7,422 nt of DNA, from positions 1 to 7,422 of the forward strand of contig JAEUSS010000282.1 in assembly GCA_016788685.1 (NCBI GenBank), read 5' to 3'. This document shows, one piece after another, positions 1 through 7,422 of the stretch. Within the stretch, counting starts at the first letter, position 1, and each line of letters opens with the position of its first letter. The notes beneath the pieces are model-generated. The model had not been told where the DNA came from. It made no database searches and saw only the letters and a list, made by a program, of their open reading frames with translations. The translations under genes and the position numbers were made by a program. Source of the stretch: Prolixibacteraceae bacterium (GTDB lineage: Bacteria > Bacteroidota > Bacteroidia > Bacteroidales > Prolixibacteraceae).

Positions 1-687
1 AGTAATTCTACCATGCCGGGCGAGGCTTATCTGGATTATCCGAAACATGAAATCAAAAAGTTTCTGGGTAATAAACCGTTGACAGCGCTGTTTATTCCAT
101 ATGCGGCAGTCACTTTTTCGTTTGATATCTACGAGCAAAAAGTAGCCGAACGGTTTGGTGAACTGGGTTATCAGGTGAGAAGTATTCATCGTTACAACGA
201 TCCGGTTCAGGCTGTGAACGAAGCAGAAGCAATTGTGGTCGGTGGTGGAAATACCTGGCAGCTGGTTCGTATGATGCACGATAACCGGCTTATGGAAGCC
301 ATTCGTACGAAAGTGATGAGCGGAACTCCTTATGTTGGCTGGAGCGCAGGATCAAACGTGGCGTGCCCGACTTTACGTACCACCAACGATATGCCGATTA
401 TTGATCCTAAGGGTTTTGATACCATTGGTCTGGTGCCGTTCCAGATCAACCCGCATTACCTGGATGCCAATCCCGAAGGACATGGCGGCGAAACCCGGGA
501 ACAGCGGATTGAGGAATTCCTCGAGATTAATCCCGAAGTTTATGTGGTAGGTTTGCGTGAGGGAACGATGCTGCGGGTTGAAGGGCGGCAAATAGACCTG
601 ATCGGCAGCCGTACAGCCCGTATTTTCAGGAAAGGGACCGCTCCGGTTGAGTTGAATCAGGCGGATGATTTTAGTTTTTTGATGTAG
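1..687 (+). CDS. pepE: Dipeptidase E (alpha-aspartyl dipeptidase, peptidase S51), 5' end missing
   Basis: Cytoplasmic serine peptidase that hydrolyses dipeptides with N-terminal aspartate, recycling Asp-X products of protein turnover. The frame is open to the left edge. The four codons before the ATG at 13 read SNST, matching the SNST(L/M)PG segment near residues 7-13 of Salmonella PepE as I recall it, so the true start lies a few codons upstream and the ATG at 13 is internal. Counting from that ATG, the nucleophile is Ser111 in GWSAGSN, with His148 in INPH, Asp126 in RTTND and Glu183 in REG; the Ser-to-His (37) and Ser-to-Glu (72) spacings equal those of Salmonella PepE (S120, H157, E192). 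The VGGGNT loop (76-81) and the PEGHGGETREQR-type segment (154-165) are also family signatures. Length fits the roughly 230-residue family. It is convergent with gdhA, and no partner gene is visible. Confidence 0.95.
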   Translation, partial: SNSTMPGEAYLDYPKHEIKKFLGNKPLTALFIPYAAVTFSFDIYEQKVAERFGELGYQVRSIHRYNDPVQAVNEAEAIVVGGGNTWQLVRMMHDNRLMEAIRTKVMSGTPYVGWSAGSNVACPTLRTTNDMPIIDPKGFDTIGLVPFQINPHYLDANPEGHGGETREQRIEEFLEINPEVYVVGLREGTMLRVEGRQIDLIGSRTARIFRKGTAPVELNQADDFSFLM

Positions 688-716
688 TTGCTGTTGGTTC
701 TGACGGCGCTGAAGAT

Positions 717-750
717 AAAAAGGCTGATCACAAGTGCGATCAGCCTTTTT
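717..750. terminator. Bidirectional rho-independent terminator between pepE and gdhA
   Basis: A perfect 13-bp inverted repeat: AAAAAGGCTGATC at 717-729 and its exact reverse complement at 738-750, with an 8-nt loop (730-737). The stem is flanked by A5 on one side and T5 on the other, so it can end transcription in both directions. It lies 29 bp after the pepE stop and 25 bp after the gdhA stop on the opposite strand, as expected for a shared terminator of convergent genes. Confidence 0.92.
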
Positions 751-775
751 GTTTTCAATAAAAGTTATGGATAGC

Positions 776-2251
<1,476 letters not shown>

Positions 2252-2268
2252 TTACGTGTTTTACGTAA
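2252..2268. promoter_or_regulatory. Interrupted palindrome TTACGT-5-ACGTAA, possible operator
   Basis: TTACGT (2252-2257) and its reverse complement ACGTAA (2263-2268) are separated by GTTTT. The site lies about 124 bp upstream of the gdhA ATG. The size and symmetry fit a dimeric DNA-binding protein, but arms of 6 bp in AT-rich DNA can arise by chance, and no matching site was seen elsewhere in the window. Confidence 0.2.
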
Positions 2269-2299
2269 GGAATGAAAGCAGGACAGGTGAGCACCAATC

Positions 2300-2317
2300 A
2301 AAATCCGGGGACCCGGA
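2300..2317 (-). terminator. Possible weak terminator after the response regulator gene
   Basis: On the minus strand TCCGGG and CCCGGA (arms 2312-2317 and 2304-2309) form a tight GC-rich hairpin, followed at once by four T (2303-2300). It lies about 47 bp after the regulator stop. The loop is very small and the T run short, so termination may be weak or the hairpin may do something else. Confidence 0.35.
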
Positions 2318-2363
2318 ATTGTGTGCAACGTGATGTAAGCGAGTGTTTTATTGTTGGAGTGTT

Positions 2364-3017
2364 CTAGATTTCAATAATGTTATTCTTGATGGCAAACTTT
2401 ACCATATCGACAGTGCTTTTCAGGTTTAACTTTTGCATGATGTGGTTCTTGTGCGATTCGACCGTACGTACGCTGATAAAAAATCGGTCGGCAATTTCCT
2501 GGTTACTATAACTTTCGCCCCAGAGTTTAAGGATTTCGATCTGGCGCGAACTTAAGCTGTTGATATCAGCATTGTCGCTCAAATCATCAGCTTTCAGGCT
2601 GGAAATGTAGCGGTTCAGAAGGATGTGTGTGATGGACTTGCTGTAATAATCGTGTCCGTTTCGCAGGGTATAAACTGCTTCGATCAGGCTGTTGCGGTCC
2701 GAGTCTTTTCCCAGAAATCCTTTGGCTCCGGCTTTGATCGTTTTAAGGACAATTTCTTCGCTGTCGATAACCGAAACAACGAGGATTTTAAGTTTCGGGT
2801 TGCTGATATTCAACTGGACAATGAGGTTCAGGTTTCGCACCGAAATGTCGTGCATATTCAGGATTAATACATGTACCTGAATGGATTTCAGCTTTTCAGT
2901 CAAAATATTCCGGTCATCGCAGTTCAGTACTACCCTGAACTCCGAAATGCCGGTCAGCAGGCCTGAAATGCCTTCTAAAACCAGTCTGTGCTCATCAAAA
3001 ATTGCAATATCAATCAT
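2364..3017 (-). CDS. NarL/FixJ-family response regulator (LuxR-type HTH) with phospho-acceptor Asp replaced by Asn
   Basis: A 217-aa DNA-binding regulator. The receiver domain (about 1-120) keeps the acidic pocket (Asp8, Glu9), the Ser/Thr position (Ser82 in VVSV) and the conserved lysine (Lys104 in FLGKD). The residue at the end of beta-3 that normally takes the phosphate is Asn54 (VLILNMH; codon AAT, 2856-2858). Asp57 is three residues further on, in the loop, and does not align with the acceptor. The C-terminal LuxR HTH (about 153-217) is intact: LSSRQIEIL, then NQEIADRFFIS, then the recognition helix VRTVESHKNHIMQKL (183-197). Length is normal for the family. It starts 43 bp after the stop of the giant signalling gene on the same strand, so co-transcription is likely. 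Phosphorylation-independent activity is inferred from the Asn, not shown. Target genes are unknown. Confidence 0.9.
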   Translation of the reverse strand: MIDIAIFDEHRLVLEGISGLLTGISEFRVVLNCDDRNILTEKLKSIQVHVLILNMHDISVRNLNLIVQLNISNPKLKILVVSVIDSEEIVLKTIKAGAKGFLGKDSDRNSLIEAVYTLRNGHDYYSKSITHILLNRYISSLKADDLSDNADINSLSSRQIEILKLWGESYSNQEIADRFFISVRTVESHKNHIMQKLNLKSTVDMVKFAIKNNIIEI

Positions 3018-3060
3018 CTGTAATCTTATACTGACAGGATTTATAACTACTTGATCAGGT

Positions 3061-6000
3061 TCAATACTCTTTTTTTATGCTTGGCTTTTCTATCAGGATG
3101 GCCGACGTTTTTTCCCTGCCGTCCATCAGGATGGTCAGTGGTTTTTTGAACCGGACGTGTTTGAAAAAATTCGTTTCATTTATTATTTCCTGATCGTACA
3201 GCATTTCCCAACGCACAAAATCGGTTGGTGATGAGTGCTGAACGGAGAAATAACCAATATTCATTGACGTAACATTATGGAAAAAATGTGAACCCAGCGA
3301 CGAATCCAAGGGGTAATTGTCGAGGCTTATTTCTACGATTACTTTGGCGTTCGAAATTTGCGACCAGTTTACCGGAATTCCGACAAAACGGTCGCGGCTT
3401 CCCCATCTTCCGGGGCCAATCAGCACGTATTGCCTGTCATTTTTAATCATCAGGTTATTCAGAAACTCAATTTCTGCAGCCATTTCAACGGTTTTCAGTT
3501 TACTGAAGGTTGAATTGTCGACAAAAATAACATCCGTGATGTCTTTGATTTCGCCGTTTCCAAGACTTGAACGGGTGAACAGAGCCATTTTTGATTTGTC
3601 CAGCTGGTCGATCACAACATTTTTGTGCAACTGGTTGCCGATTTGCGGTTTGATTTGCAAAAGATAGAACGTTGGCAGCCCGTTTTTACTCCGGTCGAGG
3701 TCTACGGCATATTCAATTTCAACCGGCGACCCGAATGCTTCTTTAACCGTATTAAGCAGAACGCTTATGGTTTCGGCCAGCGGAACATAGTTGTATTGCA
3801 GGATGTCGGCAAAATTAATGATCCGCGGTCCGTAGGCGTTCAGGCCTGCTTCAATACGATCGTTGTTCGGATTGTAAACCGAAGCACAATGGGTCAGGGT
3901 ACCGTGTTTTTCGGCTTCGCTGATGTCCAGAAGTTTGAGGGCAGCCAGTTCGCCGTTTTTCAAAAAATCGATGTCTTTGTTCTGGCAATCAAGGGCATAA
4001 AACTGTACCTGCGAGCTGTTGAGCAAATCTTTGATGCTGTGGATGGACACTTTGGGGTATTTGGGCGAAAACCGGAAGGATTTCCAGCCATCAACCACAT
4101 AAGTTCCCAGGCCTACAGCAGCCACGGCAAAGCCTTCTTCGGGTTTCATCCGTGCTACGGGATAATAGTTGTACGACTGGGCGACACCGCTGATGTGAGG
4201 ATAATAATAATCGCCGTATTGATTTCCAATAAGTTCCTGCAGGATGACGGCCATTTTTTCCTCTTCAATTTTGTGGTGAATGATTGAAAAATAGTTGCGC
4301 GCTTTTTCTGAAAACGTAGAAGCAAAAACCAGTTTGATGGCCGTACAAAGTTGCTCCAGAACCAGCTTCTTGTTGATGTTGCAATTGGGAACAATGTACG
4401 TGTCAAAAACACCGGCAAAAGGTTGTGTGATTGAGTCCTCGGAACTGCTTGAAGACCGGACGGCAATGGGCTTGTTGATTTGCGAAACAAAAACCTTCAG
4501 CTTTTTGACCAGTGAAATTGATAAGGCAGCCTCGGCAAACAGACACCGCAGTTCAGCGTACGAAATCTCCGGATCAATGATTTTGTCGAATAGTTTATTT
4601 CGGGTGATGAAATGCTGAAATTCGTTTGATCCGATAATGACTGTAATCGGCGCAAGAATGTTGATCCGGTTAGTTAAAGTCGGAAATTCGAGGTTGTAAA
4701 TCAGGGTGTCGATAAAAGCCAGGCCACGGCCTTTTCCTCCGAGTGACCCCCCGCAGAAAGAGACAATATTCTTCTCGTCGAGCGTTGCTGTTTCGTCAAA
4801 ACTCAGAATCTTTCCTTTTTTCTTTTCTTCCCGGTAATGGGTGATCGTGTCCAGGAAAAATTGCCTGGTCTCGTCCATATTTTTGAAGGCGGATACCGGA
4901 ATTGGATTGAGTGTCTTGGCCAGCTGGATTTCGCCCCGGGCCATGAGCCACAACGACAATTGATTCTCGGAGGCGTGAAGATACAGCGATTCATCGGGAA
5001 CTTCCTGAAGCAGGTTTTCGAATTCGCGCAACGATTTGGCAACCCCGATTTTGTTCCCCTCTTTGTCCCTGAAAATGAAATTTCCGAATCCCAGGTAACT
5101 GATCAGGAACTGCTTGAGGTCGTTCAGTAAGGTTTCTGAATTTTTGTTGATGAAGGCCACTTCGAGTTCCCTGGCTACCTGCTCGTTCCGGTTCTCGGAT
5201 GACTGAAGGACGATCGGAAGTTTGGAGATATGCGATTTGACGTACCTGATGAAGTTTACTCCCGCATTTTTATCCATCTTCCCGCCGCGGTCAAACTCCA
5301 CATCCGAGATGACACAGAGCATGAAATCCCTGTATTTGTTAAAGATAGCGATCGCTTCTTCGTAATTCCGGGCCAGCAGTATCTTGGGGCGTGAACGCAT
5401 TTTCGATATCTTGTCCAGTTCGTTTTTCTCCACTTCGGGCAACAACGCCTGTACCTGGCTGAAAACGATGTCGTATAAAATCTGGAGGTATTTGGAATAA
5501 TAAAGCGGCGAATCTTCGATCAGCAGGATAACCCGGACCAGCCCGACTTTGGTGTCGTTCTCCACGTTCACTTTGTCCTCGGTTGATTTTACAATAGCAA
5601 ACAAAATAAGCGAATCACCGTTCCAAACAAACAGCTTATCGACTGACCGGATGGTGGGAACCAGCTCTTCAAAATATTTAATGTCGCTTTTCTTGTTCAG
5701 CAGCAGGTAAATGGGCAGCGACTCTTTTTTTGCACGGATTTGTTCGCTTAGCAAAACCGGTGCTTCGCGATCCATTCCGGCCATCAGGATGACCAGGTCA
5801 AAATGAGTTGTTTCGAGCAGGAGCAGGGCTTCTTCGGCCGATGAAACTCCGGTGATGCGGGGCACCGAAAACAGACTGTACTGGTAGGTTTCTCCCATAA
5901 ATTTTTCGAAAAACGAGTCTTCGCTTTCGAGGGTAAACGCATCGTATAAGGTGGCAACAAACAGTATATGCTTGATTTTGAACTTCATCATGTCGAGATA

Positions 6001-7422
6001 GATATACTTATCGATCGACTGCTGGTTGAAGTACAACTGAAGCGGTTTTTTGCTTTTGGCCAGTGAGTTCCTGAATTCGTCGGACGGTTGTATGGCCTGT
6101 ACAGGTACACCTTTGCGGTGAATGATTTCGCGGCCTTTGTAGTTGTTTAAATAACCACTGATCAGGCGGGCGATATTGGTCAGCAAATTGCGCTCTTCGC
6201 GCAGGAACGGCCCTTCGTATTCCTTTGGAAATTCTTTCAGGTAAAAAATTTCGATGGTTCCTTTTTTATTATCGATGGTCACAAAATTCTCAGTTTGCAC
6301 CCACTCTGACTCAGCAAAATTAAAGCTGGTGTACGTTTTACTTTCAAACCGGATGCGCGAAACGGCAAACTTGGGGTATTGCCACGATTGGGGCAGAATG
6401 GCGCATATCTCCATCAAGGTTTCATCCACCGATTTGCCTTGGTCGACAATCAGCGTGGTTTGGTTAATGGCATTCAGTTCTTTTAAGCGCTCAGTATTTT
6501 CGTGTTGCAGTTTGTTAAAAACATCGCGGGTGGCCGATCCGGCAATCAGGTTCGAGAGGTTGACCAGCAAATTGCGTTCTTCTTTCAGAAACGGGCCTTC
6601 ATCTGCTTCCGGAAATCCGGACAGGTAAAAAATCTCGATCAATCCTTTTTTCTTGCCGGGCGCTTCAAATTCCTGAACCATTCTCCACCGGGTTTCTCTG
6701 AAGTTTTTGCTGGTAAAAACACTTTTGTCGTAGCTGATCCGGGCGGCCGTTTGATCGGGATACTGCCACGATTCGGGTAAAATGGAGCAAATAACCTGAA
6801 GCGATTCTTCCAGTGGTTTTCCGCTTTGCAGAATCTCTGTTGTTTGGTTAATTCCCCGAAGCTCTTTCAGCCGTTCGGTATTCCGGATCAGCAGTTCTTC
6901 GAGCGCCTTTTTTGATACAGTTCCTGAAATTAATGCAGCGAGGTTGTCAATCAGGTCTCGTTCTTCGGCCAAAAAGGGTGCTTCGGCAGCCTCCGGAAGC
7001 TCATTGAGGTAAAATAGCTCGATGGCCCCTTTGGCCGAATCGGGTGTGTCAAATGTTTGTTCCAGTTTCCGGCGTGTTTCCCTGAAGTTTGCACTGGTGA
7101 AATTTTTCTCTCCGTATTTGATCCGGGCAACGGCGTGCTGCGGAAACTGCATGGCTTCGGGCAGAAACGAACATATTTCCTGAAGCAGCTCGTCAAGCGA
7201 AGTGCCTTTTTGCAGAACTTCGGTAGTCCGGTTAATGCTTTTCAGTTCCTTCCGGCGTTCGTATACATCGGCTGTCAGCTCTTCGAGTTGAATTTTCGAG
7301 ATCAGGCCAACCAGCAGCGGAACAATGGTTTTTAAGCTAGTTTCGGCTTCTGCAGCCAACGCCCCGGAGTATGGGTTATTGGCTTGGTGTGCCAGGAAGA
7401 GTTTGACAAATCCGGTTTTATT
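3061..7422 (-). CDS. Giant signalling protein: GAF-like repeats, two receivers, PEP-synthase-type ATP-grasp domain; 5' end missing
   Basis: At least 1,453 residues, open to the right edge. A TTG at 7357-7359 could serve as a start, but it lies inside a sensory repeat. Residue numbers below count from that TTG. (a) Tandem ~128-aa GAF-like repeats fill the N-terminus to about 408. (b) Receiver 1 (460-590) has Met526 at the acceptor site (DLVILMAGMD). (c) Receiver 2 (607-755) looks functional: Glu615/Asp616, acceptor Asp686 (CVISDVEF), Ser720, Lys739. (d) A conserved linker (757-863) contains FIFRDKEG and LMARGE. (e) A PPDK_N/PEP-synthase ATP-grasp domain (865-1240) shows GGSLGGKGRGLAF, AVRSSSSSED, FAGVFDTY, EIEYAVD and YLLQIKPQ. 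(f) The C-terminal domain (1241-1432) has LIGPGRWGSRDRF and GSHFFHN. The phospho-His and PEP/pyruvate barrel domains of PEP synthase are absent, so PEP synthesis is not expected. I recall similar REC-REC-PPDK_N proteins of about 990 aa in Bacteroidota, of unknown function, without the long sensory array. No signal peptide or membrane segment is seen. Confidence 0.88.
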   Translation of the reverse strand, partial: NKTGFVKLFLAHQANNPYSGALAAEAETSLKTIVPLLVGLISKIQLEELTADVYERRKELKSINRTTEVLQKGTSLDELLQEICSFLPEAMQFPQHAVARIKYGEKNFTSANFRETRRKLEQTFDTPDSAKGAIELFYLNELPEAAEAPFLAEERDLIDNLAALISGTVSKKALEELLIRNTERLKELRGINQTTEILQSGKPLEESLQVICSILPESWQYPDQTAARISYDKSVFTSKNFRETRWRMVQEFEAPGKKKGLIEIFYLSGFPEADEGPFLKEERNLLVNLSNLIAGSATRDVFNKLQHENTERLKELNAINQTTLIVDQGKSVDETLMEICAILPQSWQYPKFAVSRIRFESKTYTSFNFAESEWVQTENFVTIDNKKGTIEIFYLKEFPKEYEGPFLREERNLLTNIARLISGYLNNYKGREIIHRKGVPVQAIQPSDEFRNSLAKSKKPLQLYFNQQSIDKYIYLDMMKFKIKHILFVATLYDAFTLESEDSFFEKFMGETYQYSLFSVPRITGVSSAEEALLLLETTHFDLVILMAGMDREAPVLLSEQIRAKKESLPIYLLLNKKSDIKYFEELVPTIRSVDKLFVWNGDSLILFAIVKSTEDKVNVENDTKVGLVRVILLIEDSPLYYSKYLQILYDIVFSQVQALLPEVEKNELDKISKMRSRPKILLARNYEEAIAIFNKYRDFMLCVISDVEFDRGGKMDKNAGVNFIRYVKSHISKLPIVLQSSENRNEQVARELEVAFINKNSETLLNDLKQFLISYLGFGNFIFRDKEGNKIGVAKSLREFENLLQEVPDESLYLHASENQLSLWLMARGEIQLAKTLNPIPVSAFKNMDETRQFFLDTITHYREEKKKGKILSFDETATLDEKNIVSFCGGSLGGKGRGLAFIDTLIYNLEFPTLTNRINILAPITVIIGSNEFQHFITRNKLFDKIIDPEISYAELRCLFAEAALSISLVKKLKVFVSQINKPIAVRSSSSSEDSITQPFAGVFDTYIVPNCNINKKLVLEQLCTAIKLVFASTFSEKARNYFSIIHHKIEEEKMAVILQELIGNQYGDYYYPHISGVAQSYNYYPVARMKPEEGFAVAAVGLGTYVVDGWKSFRFSPKYPKVSIHSIKDLLNSSQVQFYALDCQNKDIDFLKNGELAALKLLDISEAEKHGTLTHCASVYNPNNDRIEAGLNAYGPRIINFADILQYNYVPLAETISVLLNTVKEAFGSPVEIEYAVDLDRSKNGLPTFYLLQIKPQIGNQLHKNVVIDQLDKSKMALFTRSSLGNGEIKDITDVIFVDNSTFSKLKTVEMAAEIEFLNNLMIKNDRQYVLIGPGRWGSRDRFVGIPVNWSQISNAKVIVEISLDNYPLDSSLGSHFFHNVTSMNIGYFSVQHSSPTDFVRWEMLYDQEIINETNFFKHVRFKKPLTILMDGREKTSAILIEKPSIKKEY
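6136..7422 (-). repeat. Tandem 384-bp (128-aa) coding repeats, three near-complete plus a partial fourth
   Basis: Units within the giant gene begin at the ERxKELxxINxTT motif: 7260 down to 6877, 6876 down to 6493, and 6492 down to about 6136. The ER(R/L)KEL motif and the G-x-I-E-(L/I)-FYL motif each recur at exactly 128 residues (Glu34/162/290; Gly111/239/367). A hand count gives 67 identities in 128 between units 1 and 2. Shared marks are a LP-x(3)-Q(Y/F)P segment, a RI strand, an F(T/S)S...NF(R/A)E segment, and APFL/GPFL-x-EER. The stretch 7261-7422 reads GFVKLFLA and continues as the C-terminal half of a further, more diverged unit in the same register. The fold looks GAF-like; the ligand is unknown. 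Confidence 0.85.

Noticed and set aside
3018..3060. Possible promoter or terminator between the giant gene and the regulator
   Set aside because: The 43 bp contain no stable hairpin with a T run and no TAnnTTTG-like element; an operon junction is the simplest reading.
3880..3909. HGTLTHCAS motif (about residues 1152-1160 of the giant protein, numbered from the TTG) resembling the PEP-synthase phospho-histidine signature GGxTxHAA
   Set aside because: It lies before the end of the ATP-grasp domain (EIEYAVD...LLQIKPQ), whereas the real His domain follows it. The second Gly and the following Ala-Ala/Ile pattern do not match, and the relatives I recall have no His here.
3625..4287. 220-codon open frame on the plus strand opposite the giant gene
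   Set aside because: It is antisense to the strongly conserved ATP-grasp coding region and resembles no protein I know; such frames arise from the codon bias of the real gene.
3061..4767. Calling the giant gene a phosphoenolpyruvate synthase (ppsA)
   Set aside because: Only the ATP-grasp part is shared. The swivelling His domain and the PEP/pyruvate barrel are missing, and the protein carries receivers and sensory repeats.

Overview
The window looks like part of a Bacteroidota chromosome, perhaps from a Marinilabiliales/Prolixibacteraceae-type lineage. This rests on protein style: a REC-REC-PEP-synthase-like protein of a kind I know mainly from Bacteroidota and some deltaproteobacteria. It also rests on A-rich leaders with no Shine-Dalgarno sequence. 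Genus cannot be read from the sequence. There are no mobile elements, tRNAs, rRNAs or CRISPR arrays.

Layout. (1) Positions 1-687, plus strand: the 3' part of pepE, an aspartyl dipeptidase (S51 family), cut by the left edge. (2) Positions 717-750: a strong bidirectional terminator shared with the convergent gene. (3) Positions 776-2128, minus strand: gdhA, a complete NADP-type glutamate dehydrogenase. (4) Positions 2129-2363: a non-coding gap with a small hairpin that may end the upstream transcript and a short palindrome in the gdhA leader. (5) Positions 2364-3017, minus strand: a NarL/FixJ-type response regulator whose phospho-acceptor aspartate is replaced by asparagine. (6) Positions 3061-7422, minus strand: a giant signalling protein of at least 1,453 residues, cut by the right edge. 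Its order is tandem GAF-like sensory repeats, a degenerate receiver, an intact receiver, a conserved linker, a PEP-synthase/PPDK-type ATP-grasp domain, and a family-specific C-terminal domain. It lacks the phospho-histidine and PEP/pyruvate barrel domains of true PEP synthases.

How they may work together. The giant protein and the regulator lie 43 bp apart on one strand and probably form an operon. Together they would carry a sensory array, one working receiver, an ATP/phosphate-binding module and a DNA-binding output that probably cannot be phosphorylated in the normal way. This is the most unusual content here. gdhA lies next downstream and makes glutamate from 2-oxoglutarate and ammonia; control of gdhA by the regulator is possible but only inferred from proximity. 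pepE and gdhA are ordinary metabolic genes.
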